Made by a program: the position numbers and the translations under genes. Source: Actinomycetospora chibensis (lineage in GTDB: Bacteria; Actinomycetota; Actinomycetes; Mycobacteriales; Pseudonocardiaceae). From it: a stretch of 64,000 nucleotides of DNA. This document shows, piece after piece, positions 1 to 7,551 of this stretch. The notes beneath the pieces were generated by a model that saw only the letters and a list, made by a program, of their open reading frames with translations, ran no database searches and was not told the origin of the DNA. The stretch spans positions 62,001-126,000 of the forward strand of contig NZ_JAQZAM010000002.1 of assembly GCF_028737215.1 (NCBI RefSeq), in the 5' to 3' direction. The number at the start of each line of letters is the position of its first letter. Position 1 is the first letter of the stretch.

Positions 1-387
1 CGCTTCGCTCTGCAGGCCGCCGTCGCCGGGCTGCACGCGACGGCCCCGAGCTGGTCGGACACCGCGTGGGCGCAGATCGTGACGACCTACGACGCCCTCA
101 TGCGACGGTGGCCGTCACCCGTGGTCGCGCTCAACCGCGCGGCGGCGCGCAGCCGCCTCGAGCACGCCGACCTCGACGAGGTGCTGCACGACATCGACGC
201 CCTCGCGCCCGACCTCGCCGGCTATCCCTACCTGCCGGCGGCCCGCGCGGACGTGCTCGCCCGGCTCGGACGGAGCGACGAGGCGGCGCGGGCTTACGAC
301 GACGCGCTGGCGTTGACCACGAACCCCACCGAGCGGCGGTACCTGGCGCGCCGGCGCACCGAGCTCGAGCCTTCCGACGACCGGTGA
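1..387 (+). CDS. ECF sigma factor, C-terminal part (5' end outside window)
   Basis: The frame is open from the first base to the stop at 385-387, so this is the 3' part of a longer gene. The 128 visible residues match the helical, TPR-like C-terminal extension (DUF6596-type) of the ECF42-like sigma factor family. Recognisable stretches are 'SPVVALNRAAA', 'AGYPYLPAARADVLARLGR' and the ending 'TNPTERRYLARRRTELE'. Sigma regions 2 and 4 would lie upstream, so promoter specificity cannot be judged. In this family the gene is usually next to a small YCII/DGPF-domain protein gene, which would also be upstream. The family call is fairly secure and the exact group is inferred. Confidence 0.8.
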   Translation, partial: RFALQAAVAGLHATAPSWSDTAWAQIVTTYDALMRRWPSPVVALNRAAARSRLEHADLDEVLHDIDALAPDLAGYPYLPAARADVLARLGRSDEAARAYDDALALTTNPTERRYLARRRTELEPSDDR

Positions 388-447
388 TCGAAGTACCGAT
401 ACGGACACTGAACGTCTGCGACGGCACTTCGCTGACACTCCGGGCCC

Positions 448-1809
448 CTACGCGGCCGCCGCTGCCGGCCGGACGGCGTGGCTGCCCCCACGCCGCCCGA
501 CCGTCCGTCCACCGGAGTGCGGGGTGGCCTCCGGTCGACGGACCTCCGCGACGTCGCGGCGCGCGCTACCCCGGCGCCGCGACGGGTCCTTGTCCCGCAT
601 CCAGGCCTGTGCGGGCTCCTCCACCCAGCGGTAGGCGAGATGCGCGAGCAGCAATGACGCCACCGCGAGGTGGGGCACCAGGAGGGCCGCCGCCGCCGTG
701 TCCGGGGCGAGCGCGGGGATGCGCGTCATGGCGACGAGCGCCATCTCGATCAGGGGGAAGTGCACGAGGTAGAGGGCGTACGAGATGCGCCCGCCGTGCC
801 GCAGCCGCGGGGTGCCCAGGGCGCGGGCGACCGGCCCGTCGGTGAGCGCCAGCGCGCCGAGCAGCACCGGCAGCATCGGCACGGCCAGGAAGACGCGGGC
901 GTCGGCGCTGACGGCGGCGGTCGCCGGCGCGGTGGCGGCCCAATAGACGACCAGCGCGATCTCGGCGAGGGCGACCACCAGCACACGGTGCGCCCAGCGC
1001 GAGACCACCTGGGTGCGCGGCACCCGGCGCACGACCAGCCAGGTCAGCACGCCCGCGCTGAAGCCGGCGACGAGGCGCACCGCCCAGAAGCCCTCGAACG
1101 CGCCGTGCAGTGCGCCCTGCACGGCGAAGACGGCCGTCGGCATCGCCGCGAGCACGGCCAGCACCGCGAGGACCGGGCGCGGCCAGCCCCGCACGAACCA
1201 GGCGGCCGCGGCCAGGAGCGGGAAGGCCAGGTAGGCGGCCCACTCGGCGCTGATCGACCACGCCGGCAGGACGAAGGACACGCCGTCGATGCCCGGCGAG
1301 TCCCACATCTGCGTCATCGTGACCTGGCGCAACCAGCTCAGGGGGTCCAGGCCGGGCTGGGCGCCCTGCCACGTCACGACGCCGTCGCTCCCCAGGACGG
1401 CGCGCGCCGCGCACCACAGCCCGACCAGGACCACCACGACCGCGTACAGCGGCCACACCCGGGCGAGTCGCGCCCAGACGAAGCCCAGCGCCTGCCGCGG
1501 CCCCGGCGCACCACGCCAGCGGTCGAGGTAGGAGCGGGCGAGGAGAAAGCCCGAGAGGGCGAAGAACAGGTCCACCCCGAGCGGGCCCGCCGCGAGCAGC
1601 GGGGCGATCGGCCCGAACCACGCGGCGTAGCCGGTGACGGGCAGGAAGCTCAGGTGGTGGACGAGGACCCACACCGCGGCGACCGCGCGCAGCCCGGTCA
1701 GCGCCGGGATCTCGACGGTGGCCGACCGACCCACCGGGGCCGTCGGGCGGGACGACGTTCCGCCCCGTGGCGACGGGATGTCGTGGTCCTGCCCCACCAC
1801 CGTCCGCAT
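448..1809 (-). CDS. Membrane acyltransferase, acyltransferase 3 (OafA/YrhL) family
   Basis: This 453-residue polytopic membrane protein should move an acyl group, commonly acetyl, onto a cell-surface glycan or lipid. The signature begins near residue 35 with 'IPALTGLRAVAAVWVLVHHL', including the conserved Arg and the His of the active site. It is followed by 'GVDLFFALSGFLL' and about ten hydrophobic segments. There is no fused SGNH domain, and the tail after the last segment is Arg-rich. The ATG at 1809 is chosen because a strong ribosome site (GGGGAGG) lies 4 bases before it; an upstream ATG at 1848 has none. Its substrate is unknown. It is transcribed away from the GNAT gene across a 344-base gap. 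Confidence 0.85.
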   Translation of the reverse strand: MRTVVGQDHDIPSPRGGTSSRPTAPVGRSATVEIPALTGLRAVAAVWVLVHHLSFLPVTGYAAWFGPIAPLLAAGPLGVDLFFALSGFLLARSYLDRWRGAPGPRQALGFVWARLARVWPLYAVVVVLVGLWCAARAVLGSDGVVTWQGAQPGLDPLSWLRQVTMTQMWDSPGIDGVSFVLPAWSISAEWAAYLAFPLLAAAAWFVRGWPRPVLAVLAVLAAMPTAVFAVQGALHGAFEGFWAVRLVAGFSAGVLTWLVVRRVPRTQVVSRWAHRVLVVALAEIALVVYWAATAPATAAVSADARVFLAVPMLPVLLGALALTDGPVARALGTPRLRHGGRISYALYLVHFPLIEMALVAMTRIPALAPDTAAAALLVPHLAVASLLLAHLAYRWVEEPAQAWMRDKDPSRRRGSARRDVAEVRRPEATPHSGGRTVGRRGGSHAVRPAAAAA

Positions 1810-2153
1810 CGCGCCTCCCCGACGTCCACCGGCGGGATCGGCATCCACCGACCCTCGACCTGGTTAACGGCTCCGAGTGGCCGCTACCTGATACTCCGAT
1901 CGGTGGATCGGTGGGTGGTGCCGTTCGATCAGGGATCACAAGGGGTCAGCACTGTCGCTGTCCGTCACATGCCACGAACGGAGCAACCACCGGCGGGTGG
2001 CGATGACACCGGGTCGAGGGTCGGCCTCCGGACGGCACTGCGGGAGCTCCGTGCACCGCCCGGGCCCGTTCGTACCGCCACGTCCCGCCCGATCGGAGAG
2101 ACTGGCGCCTCCAGGTGTTCCTCCGTTGCCAATGCTGTGCAACAGTGCCGACC
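1810..2153. other. Divergent intergenic region, 344 bases
   Basis: This region separates the 5' ends of the acyltransferase and GNAT genes. I see no convincing gene. It holds a short inverted repeat GTTGC-N9-GCAAC at 2125-2143, just before the GNAT start, and a GATCGG-rich stretch near 1896-1915. No clear TANNNT hexamer stands at the leaderless distance from either start. Confidence 0.4.
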
Positions 2154-2726
2154 ATGACCCTGGCGATCGCGCCGCCCGTCGTCCGCGCCGTGCGTCCCGA
2201 GGACCTCCCCGCGGTCGCGCGGCACATGCGCGGCATGCTCGGGCGCGAGCTCGGCGGCTACGACCCACGCCTGCACGCCGACATCGACGACCTCGCCGGC
2301 ACCTACCTGGGCGCGCGTGGGACGCACCTGCTGGTGTGCCTGGCCGAGGGGCCCGACGGGCCCGCCGTCGCGGGCACCGCGTCCGTGCGCGCCGGGGGAC
2401 CGAAGCCGCAGTTCACGCCGACGTGGCTCGCTCGCCGCTATGAGGGCCGGCGCATCGGCCAGATCTGCCGGGTCTGGGTCGACCCCGAGCACCGCCGCTC
2501 GGGCGTGGGTCGGCTGCTCGCGACCGGGGCCGCGCGATGGGCCCTCGACGCGGGCTACGACCCGGTCTGCCTGCACACGAACGCGTCGATCCCGGGGGCG
2601 CTGGCGTTCTGGTCGAACTTCCCCGGCGCGGTGCTGGTGCACGACGCGCGCCCGGACCCCTGGTCGACGGTGCACTTCGAGATCGACCCGGCGACGTTCA
2701 CGGCCGCTGCGGACCTCGCGGCCTGA
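2154..2726 (+). CDS. GNAT-family N-acetyltransferase
   Basis: This cytoplasmic protein of 190 residues has the GNAT fold and is expected to transfer acetyl from acetyl-CoA to an amine. The CoA-binding motif A is visible as 'ICRVWVDPEHRRSGVGRLLATGAARWA', around residues 104-130, with the RRSGVGR pyrophosphate loop. 'VCLHTNASIPGALAFWSNF' follows as motif B. The ATG at 2154 is preferred over 2115 because the added residues are unlike the family. A GTTGC/GCAAC inverted repeat sits just upstream. It converges on mscL with 12 bases between the stops. The substrate cannot be told from the sequence. Confidence 0.8.
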   Translation: MTLAIAPPVVRAVRPEDLPAVARHMRGMLGRELGGYDPRLHADIDDLAGTYLGARGTHLLVCLAEGPDGPAVAGTASVRAGGPKPQFTPTWLARRYEGRRIGQICRVWVDPEHRRSGVGRLLATGAARWALDAGYDPVCLHTNASIPGALAFWSNFPGAVLVHDARPDPWSTVHFEIDPATFTAAADLAA

Positions 2727-2738
2727 GCAGGGCCGGAC

Positions 2739-3185
2739 TCAGCGGTCCTGCTGGGGGATGCGCCCGCCGGCGCCACCCGCGTCGCCGCGGCCGTCACCCG
2801 GGACCGGGCGGGCCTGGGCCTTGAGCAGGTCACGGATCTCGATGAGCAGCTCGACGTCGGAGGGGTCGGCCGGGCCCTCCTCCTCGCCGCGGCGCCGCCG
2901 TTCCTCGACCACCTTCAGCGGCATGACCACGAGGAAGTAGATGACGGCAGCCGTGAGGACGAGCGTGATGATCGCGTTGATGAAGCTCGCGTAGTCGAAC
3001 ACGACGCCCGAGACCACGAAGGAACCAGCGAATTCGCCCCCACCGGAGAACACCTGGATCAGGGGCTTGAGGAAAGCGTTGGTGAACGCCGTCACGACGG
3101 CGGTGAACGCGGCGCCCACGACGACCGCCACCGCGAGATCGACCACGTTCCCGCGGAGCAGGAAATCCTTGAATCCCTTGAGCAC
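2739..3185 (-). CDS. mscL: Large-conductance mechanosensitive channel MscL
   Basis: MscL is a homopentameric inner-membrane channel that opens under membrane tension and releases solutes on hypo-osmotic shock. The 148-residue protein starts at a GTG with GGAGGA 6 bases before it. It shows the N-terminal helix 'LKGFKDFLLRGNVVDLAVAVVVGAAF', TM1 with the Gly/Ala-rich pore, a short periplasmic loop containing 'FSGGGEFAG', and TM2 'FINAIITLVLTAAVIYFLVVMPL'. The usual cytoplasmic helix 'DVELLIEIRDLLKAQ' comes near the end, and a Gly/Asp-rich tail is slightly longer than in E. coli. A TATCCT hexamer about 40 bases upstream is a likely promoter. Confidence 0.96.
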   Translation of the reverse strand: MLKGFKDFLLRGNVVDLAVAVVVGAAFTAVVTAFTNAFLKPLIQVFSGGGEFAGSFVVSGVVFDYASFINAIITLVLTAAVIYFLVVMPLKVVEERRRRGEEEGPADPSDVELLIEIRDLLKAQARPVPGDGRGDAGGAGGRIPQQDR

Positions 3186-3223
3186 GTCTATTCCTCCGGC
3201 ATACGGATCGCTTTCCGTGCCGA

Positions 3224-3229
3224 AGGATA
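3224..3229 (-). promoter_or_regulatory. Putative -10 element (TATCCT) of mscL
   Basis: TATCCT on the minus strand lies 38 bases before the mscL GTG, leaving room for a leader with its ribosome site. No good -35 box is seen. Confidence 0.4.
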
Positions 3230-3298
3230 GGGGCACCGGTCGGCGTGCCCTCACCGCCCACGCTGGGGAGTCGCGATTCCCGGACGGGCCGGGGGAGA

Positions 3299-3342
3299 AC
3301 CCGGCGCGAGACCCTCCCCCGACGGGCGGTCTCGCACCGGGT
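3299..3342 (-). terminator. Long GC hairpin, possible transcription stop
   Basis: ACCCGG-c-GCGAGACC (3299-3313) pairs with GGTCTCGC-a-CCGGGT (3328-3342): 14 pairs with one mismatch and a 14-base loop. There is no T-tract, as is common in high-GC actinobacteria. It lies about 180 bases after the chaplin-like stop and upstream of mscL. Confidence 0.35.
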
Positions 3343-3421
3343 CCTCGGCCCGGACCCACTCGTCCGGAGAGGGGACCTCTCACGTCCTCGGGCGGGTCCG
3401 TGCGATCACACGGCCCGAGCG

Positions 3422-3463
3422 CCCCCTCGGGGCCGGAAGGCCGGGCCGACCGGCCCGAGGGGG
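3422..3463 (-). terminator. Hairpin terminator candidate after chaplin-like gene
   Basis: CCCCCTCGGGGCCGG (3422-3436) pairs with CCGGCCCGAGGGGG (3450-3463), 14 pairs with one bulged G. It lies 57 bases downstream of the chaplin-like stop. No T-tract follows. Confidence 0.5.
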
Positions 3464-3519
3464 TGCTCGTCCGCGGGGTGCACCGCCGATACGGGGTCGA
3501 CGGGCACCGGTGGAGAGAC

Positions 3520-3837
3520 CTAGTTGTCGGCGTCCACGGCGTTCGCGCAGCTCTTGCTGACGCCCGCCTCCTGCTCACTGCCCTTCTCCACCGAGCTGAG
3601 GATCGGGACGGTGCCGGCGACGTCCTGGACCGGGACCTGCACCCCGAGGACGTTGACCGGGACGTTGTTGCCGCAGACGTTGGTCGGCACGATCGTCTGG
3701 ACATCGCTGATGTTGACCACACCGTGCTGCTCGGTGCCGTGGTCGTGGTGCTCACCGGCGAAGGCCGCACCGGTGGTGCAGGCCAGGCCGGTGCCGATCA
3801 GAGCAGTGGCGGTCAGGGAGCGACGCAGAAGCTTCAC
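3520..3837 (-). CDS. Chaplin-like small secreted protein 1
   Basis: The 105-residue product has a signal peptide (KLLRRSLTATALIGTGLA, then a GAAFA-type cleavage site near residue 27) and a mature part of about 78 residues. The core 'VPTNVCGNNVPVNVLGVQVP' resembles chaplins, the hydrophobic amyloid-forming coat proteins of Streptomyces spores and aerial hyphae. A second Cys lies near the C terminus ('SKSCANA'), so a disulphide is possible. The mature start is His-rich. The GTG at 3837 has GAGGAGA 8 bases upstream and aligns with the start of the neighbouring paralogue. The similarity is to a short motif only, so the coat-protein role is inference. Confidence 0.7.
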   Translation of the reverse strand: MKLLRRSLTATALIGTGLACTTGAAFAGEHHDHGTEQHGVVNISDVQTIVPTNVCGNNVPVNVLGVQVPVQDVAGTVPILSSVEKGSEQEAGVSKSCANAVDADN

Positions 3838-3979
3838 AGCAGGGTTCTCCTCGGTTGAGGTCGTCGACCCCGCAACTCGACGGGATCGTGGGGAGCAGCG
3901 GCCGACCGTGGAAGGGCAGGTCGCGCCTGCTCTCCCGTCACCGAGCCGCGAAGTGTTGCCAGGAGCGGGTGGGTCCTGC

Positions 3980-4285
3980 TCAGTCGTTGTCGGCGGCGAC
4001 GTCGTTGTCGCAGTTCTTCGCGACACCGGCGGCCTGCTCGCTGCCGTGCTCGGCCGGGCTGAGGACCGGGATGGTGCCGGCGACGTCCTGGACCGGAACC
4101 TGGACGCCGAGCACGTTCACCGGGACGTCGTTGTTGCACGCGTTCGTCGGGACGATCGTCTGGATCGAGTCGACGTTCGCGAATCCCTCCTGACCACCCT
4201 CGTGAGCAAAGGCGGCGCCGGTCGTGCTGGCCAGGCCCGCACCGATGAGCGTGGTCGCCAGCACGGACTTACGGAGAATTCCCAC
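3980..4285 (-). CDS. Chaplin-like small secreted protein 2
   Basis: This tandem paralogue of the gene downstream has 101 residues. It has a signal peptide ('ILRKSVLATTLIGAGLASTTGAAFA') and a mature domain with 'VPTNACNNDVPVNVLGVQVP' followed by 'VQDVAGTIPVLS'. The second Cys is in 'AKNCDND'. The core is nearly identical between the two copies while the flanks differ, so the core is the functional unit. The GTG at 4285 has AAAGGA 7 bases before it; an ATG at 4303 with GGAAGGA upstream is an alternative. A TAATGT hexamer at 4370-4375 and GTGATC boxes lie further upstream. The products are probably exported to the cell surface. Confidence 0.7.
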   Translation of the reverse strand: MGILRKSVLATTLIGAGLASTTGAAFAHEGGQEGFANVDSIQTIVPTNACNNDVPVNVLGVQVPVQDVAGTIPVLSPAEHGSEQAAGVAKNCDNDVAADND

Positions 4286-4369
4286 AGTGATGTCCTTTCG
4301 CATGGTCCTTCCCGTGCCGGGGCGGCGACGAGAAGCCTTCACCGGCGGCACCGGAATGCCGCGCGGCGG

Positions 4370-4375
4370 ACATTA
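4370..4375 (-). promoter_or_regulatory. Putative -10 element (TAATGT) of the chaplin-like genes
   Basis: TAATGT on the minus strand lies 84 bases before the GTG of the second chaplin-like gene. The same hexamer precedes the gas vesicle operon at 61529-61534. No good -35 box is visible. Confidence 0.3.
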
Positions 4376-4694
4376 GTGGTTGATGACCGAGCAGTTCGGG
4401 CACAGAGGATCTCGCCTATTGGTCACCCGCTCGTGATCGTCCGAACCCTGATGAGGTGATCGGCATGCAGGCTTCCGTACTCGTCACGGACGGCGGGTGA
4501 TCATCTGGGCCAGTGATCCACTACGGGGTGCACACCGCACTCACCGAAGATCACGACGGGTGGTGGACTGCTCTTTTCGGGCGAACGCCGAGCGGCTCGT
4601 CGACGGCGGTGGGTGGCACGTGTCGCGGTGCGCCAGGCCCATTCGGGCCGCTCGCCCGCCCATCCGGAGCAAGCGCGGACGGGTCCCTTGTCGC

Positions 4695-4700
4695 TACCGT
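4695..4700 (+). promoter_or_regulatory. -10 element (TACCGT) of a leaderless MFS transcript
   Basis: TACCGT is followed by 6 bases and then the GTG start, so transcription would begin at or next to the start codon. There is no ribosome site. The same arrangement recurs at many starts in this window. Confidence 0.55.
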
Positions 4701-4706
4701 TCGCGC

Positions 4707-6038
4707 GTGTCGTCCTCGACCACGCCGTCCGCGTCGACCGTCCGCATCGGGCGTCCCCTCGCGGCCTGGGCCACCTGGGACTGGGGCTCGGCCGCCTTCA
4801 ACCACGTCGTCACCACCTTCGTCTTCACCGTCTACCTGACGAGCTCGGTCGCCGCCGACGAGGCGGGCGGCTCGGCGGCGCTCGCCACCGCGATCACGGT
4901 GTCCGGCATCCTCGTCGCGCTCGTGGCGCCGGTGTACGGGCAGCGCAGCGACGCGGCGGGAGCCGAGACCGGGCGGCAGCGCCGGCTCGGCTGGCTCACC
5001 ACGGTGATCGTGGTGTGCACGGCGCTCATGGCGTTCGTCGCGCCGGAGCCCTCGTACCTGTGGTGGGGGCTGCTGATGCTCGGCATCGGCACGTTCGCCT
5101 ACGAGCTCGCGCAGGTCGAGTACAACGCGATGATCTACCGCCTCGCGCCCCCGGGACGCACCGGACGCGTCTCCGGGATCGGCTGGGCCGCGGGCTACGT
5201 CGGCGGCATCGTGCTCCTGCTGCTCTGCTTCGTCCTGTTCCTGTCGGACTCGCCCGTGATCGCCTTCGAGGGCGAGGGGACGGCTGTGCGGGTCGTCGTC
5301 GTCCTCGCCGCGCTCTGGTTCGCCCTCGCGACCATCCCGGTGCTGCGGATGCGGTTCCCGTTCCCCGCACCCCCCGGGGACACCGAGGCCGCGGTCGGGT
5401 GGGCGGCGTCGTACCGGCTGCTGTTCCGCCGTCTGGCGCGCCTGTACCGCGACGACCGCAACCTGCTGGGCTTCCTGGTCTCCAGCGCGATCTACCGCGA
5501 CGGCCTGACCGCGGTCTTCACCTTCGGCGGCGTGCTGGCGTCGGGGACCTTCGGGCTGACCCCCGGCGACGTCATCATCTTCGCGATCGTGGCCAACGTG
5601 GTGTCGGCGGTCGGCGCGATCGTCGGCGGGTGGCTCGACGACCGCGTCGGGCCGAAGATCGTGATCATGGTCTGCCTGGCGGCCCTGGTCGTGACAGCCG
5701 GCGGCATGCTGTTCGCGTCCGGGCCCACCGCGTTCTGGATCGGAGGGACGTTCCTGTCGCTGTTCGTCGGGCCGGCCCAGGCGTGCTCGCGGAGCTATCT
5801 CGTGCGCCTCGTCCCGCCGGGGCGCGAGGGCGAGCTGTTCGGGCTGTACGCCACCACGGGACGCGCGGTGAGCTTCCTCGCGCCGGCGCTGTTCGCTCTG
5901 TTCATCACGCTGTTCGGCGCGCAGCGCTGGGGCATCCTCGGGATCGGGATCGTGCTCCTGCTCGGGCTCGTGACCCTGATCCCCGTCCGGTCGGTGGCCG
6001 GCAGCGCGGCGGCCGGCGAGGAGGCCGTCCGCACGTGA
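4707..6038 (+). CDS. MFS transporter, UMF1/Atg22-like family
   Basis: This polytopic membrane protein of 443 residues has twelve or so hydrophobic segments. The start of the fold, 'AWATWDWGSAAFNHVVTTFVFTVYLTS', is typical of UMF1-family permeases related to the yeast vacuolar effluxer Atg22. 'RTGRVSGIGWAAGYVGGIVLLL' in the middle is another family signature. Bacterial members are mostly uncharacterised, so the substrate is unknown. The GTG at 4707 is chosen because TACCGT lies 6 bases upstream and the protein then begins just before the first membrane segment; longer frames add an Arg-rich stretch unlike the family. It converges on the next gene with a 7-base gap. Confidence 0.85.
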   Translation: MSSSTTPSASTVRIGRPLAAWATWDWGSAAFNHVVTTFVFTVYLTSSVAADEAGGSAALATAITVSGILVALVAPVYGQRSDAAGAETGRQRRLGWLTTVIVVCTALMAFVAPEPSYLWWGLLMLGIGTFAYELAQVEYNAMIYRLAPPGRTGRVSGIGWAAGYVGGIVLLLLCFVLFLSDSPVIAFEGEGTAVRVVVVLAALWFALATIPVLRMRFPFPAPPGDTEAAVGWAASYRLLFRRLARLYRDDRNLLGFLVSSAIYRDGLTAVFTFGGVLASGTFGLTPGDVIIFAIVANVVSAVGAIVGGWLDDRVGPKIVIMVCLAALVVTAGGMLFASGPTAFWIGGTFLSLFVGPAQACSRSYLVRLVPPGREGELFGLYATTGRAVSFLAPALFALFITLFGAQRWGILGIGIVLLLGLVTLIPVRSVAGSAAAGEEAVRT

Positions 6039-6045
6039 CGCGCCG

Positions 6046-6756
6046 TCAGCTCAGGCGCGCCCCGATCCAGCGCACCAGGCGGGCACCGAACTCCGCGACG
6101 AGGATCCAGAAGATCGCCGCCAGGCCGTAGTTCACAACGTAGGCGAAGATCGGGTCCGCGAGCACGAAGAGGTCGCGGAAGCCGAGCACCGCGGTGTCGG
6201 CGACGCCGCCGATGAACCGCGCGACGCCGTTGGCGACGTTGACCCCGACGATCGTCAGCACGATCGACGCGAGGAGCACGGCGGCGAGGACGTAGCCGAT
6301 CACCCGCACGACGGTCGCGAGGATCGTGGCCGTCTTCCAGATCGTCTCGCCGACGTTCCGCGGAGCGCGCTCGTCGCGGCCGTGCGGGGCGTCGGCGCCG
6401 TCGGTCTGCTCGGCGTGCTGGTCCTGCTTCTGGTCCTGCGACCGGCTCTGCCGGGGCTCCTGCTGCCGGGACTCCTGCTGGTCCTGCCCGGAGTCCTGCG
6501 ACCGGCTCTGCTGGTCCTGCTCGGCGTCCTGGGACTGCGGGGTGTCGTCGGAGGTCGTCGACTCCGAGGACCTGGTCGAGCTCGAGCCCTCGCTGGTGGA
6601 CGACGAGGAGTCGGACGACGCCGTCGGGCTCGCACCCTGGTCGGCCGTGCTGCTCGCCGTCCCGGTGTTCTCGCCCCCGGCCGCGCTCTCCTGGTCGTCG
6701 GTGTCGGTCCCGCCCTGGGTGCGCTGCGCACCGGCCTGCTCGGTCACGCCCGGCAT
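6046..6756 (-). CDS. Q/S/D-rich protein with C-terminal membrane domain (YggT-like topology)
   Basis: The first 130 or so residues of this 236-residue protein are low complexity: Ser/Thr/Asp-rich, then blocks rich in Gln ('QDQQSRSQDSGQDQQESRQQ'), probably disordered and cytoplasmic. The C-terminal 100 residues hold two to three hydrophobic segments. They include 'VVRVIGYVLAAVLLASIVLTIV' and a final 'VNYGLAAIFWILVAEFGARLVRWIG'. That part resembles the YggT-like membrane proteins common in actinobacteria, but I cannot prove homology. The ATG at 6756 is likely; a GTG three codons later is possible. The function is unknown. Confidence 0.65.
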   Translation of the reverse strand: MPGVTEQAGAQRTQGGTDTDDQESAAGGENTGTASSTADQGASPTASSDSSSSTSEGSSSTRSSESTTSDDTPQSQDAEQDQQSRSQDSGQDQQESRQQEPRQSRSQDQKQDQHAEQTDGADAPHGRDERAPRNVGETIWKTATILATVVRVIGYVLAAVLLASIVLTIVGVNVANGVARFIGGVADTAVLGFRDLFVLADPIFAYVVNYGLAAIFWILVAEFGARLVRWIGARLS

Positions 6757-6797
6757 GATGGCACCGGCTCCGTGACCGAGCAGTACCGAGGGGTAGC

Positions 6798-7397
6798 TCA
6801 CATGGATGTCGCGCCGTCGATGTGCTCGCGGAGCATGTCGGCGTGCCCGGCGTGCTGGGTCGTCTCGGCGATGATGTGGAGCAGGACGCGGCGCACCGAC
6901 CACGAGGTCCCCGGCTCGTGCCAGGGGGCCTTCGGCAGCTCGTGGCGGGCGTTGAGGTCCGGCAGCGTCGCGAGCGTCGCCTCGGTGCGGGCCGCGACGT
7001 CCTCGTAGTGCGCGACGACGCCGGCGAGCGTCTCGTCGGGCAGGAGCTTGAACTCGTTCTCGCGCTCGACCAGCCAGGCGGGCTTCTCGTCGAGGCTCGC
7101 GATCCAGCCCTCGAAGTCGTCGATCGTCATCCCCTCGGGCAGCTCGAAGCCCTCCTCGGCCGAGGCGCCCTCGACCGCGAAACGCATCCAGCCCTCCTCG
7201 ACCTTCGCGACGTGCTTGATCAGCCCCCCGAGGGTGAGCTGCGACTGCGTCGGCCGGGACCCGGCCTGCTCGTCGGTGAGGTCGCGGGTGGGGAAGACCA
7301 ACCAGTGGCGCGCCTGGGCGAGCTCGGCGAGGAGGTCGGCACGCTCGTCGGCGTCGGTGCTGCTCATCGGGGTCTCCTGCGTGGCGGTGACGGTCAT
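6798..7397 (-). CDS. DinB-fold protein (DUF664), possible thiol-dependent S-transferase
   Basis: This protein of 199 residues has the four-helix DinB/mycothiol-transferase-like fold. The expected metal-binding histidines are present: one in 'GGLIKHVAKVEEGW' (first helix pair) and a second group in 'LLHIIAETTQHAGHADMLREHIDG'. In actinobacteria such proteins use mycothiol or a related thiol to detoxify or modify small molecules. The substrate here is unknown. The ATG at 7397 has a GAGGAAAG ribosome site 8 bases away and a TAACGT promoter 36 bases upstream. Confidence 0.85.
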   Translation of the reverse strand: MTVTATQETPMSSTDADERADLLAELAQARHWLVFPTRDLTDEQAGSRPTQSQLTLGGLIKHVAKVEEGWMRFAVEGASAEEGFELPEGMTIDDFEGWIASLDEKPAWLVERENEFKLLPDETLAGVVAHYEDVAARTEATLATLPDLNARHELPKAPWHEPGTSWSVRRVLLHIIAETTQHAGHADMLREHIDGATSM

Positions 7398-7413
7398 CGG
7401 GGCCTGCTTTCCT

Positions 7414-7439
7414 CGTCGTCCCTGATGAGGACGACGTTA
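7414..7439 (-). promoter_or_regulatory. -10 element (TAACGT) with palindrome before the DinB gene
   Basis: TAACGT on the minus strand (7434-7439) lies 36 bases before the ATG. A perfect inverted repeat CGTCGTCC-N7-GGACGACG (7414-7436) overlaps the expected start of transcription and ends just before the ribosome site. It could be an operator or a leader hairpin. Confidence 0.45.
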
Positions 7440-7446
7440 GGCAGCC

Positions 7447-7469
7447 AGGCGGACAGCTTCGGTCCGCCT
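7447..7469. terminator. Small hairpin between glfT2 and the DinB gene
   Basis: AGGCGGAC-N7-GTCCGCCT forms 8 perfect pairs. It lies 82 bases beyond the glfT2 stop on the minus strand and could end that transcript. The T-run flanks it on the other side, so the direction is uncertain. Confidence 0.35.
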
Positions 7470-7551
7470 TTCCCGACGAGTACGCCCGAGGATGCGGATT
7501 TCCTGGCACTGGGTGCAAGCGTGGACGCAGGGCTTGCACTCACAGACGGAC

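Larger units (their letters stand above)
3186..3519. other. Intergenic region, 334 bases, rich in inverted repeats
   Basis: This stretch lies between the end of the first chaplin-like gene and the start of mscL. It contains the mscL promoter candidate and two strong hairpins, listed separately. I see no gene. Confidence 0.5.
4286..4706. other. Divergent control region with five GTGATC boxes
   Basis: These 421 bases separate the chaplin-like pair from the MFS gene and hold no convincing gene. GTGATC occurs at 4433, 4456, 4497 and 4513 on the plus strand and once inverted (GATCAC) at 4549-4554, five times in 122 bases. It also holds a TAATGT hexamer facing the chaplin-like genes and a TACCGT facing the MFS gene. 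Confidence 0.5.

Noticed and set aside
66-845. 259-codon frame at the left edge
   Set aside because: Overlaps the sigma factor end and acyltransferase gene in another frame and is Arg/Pro-rich nonsense.
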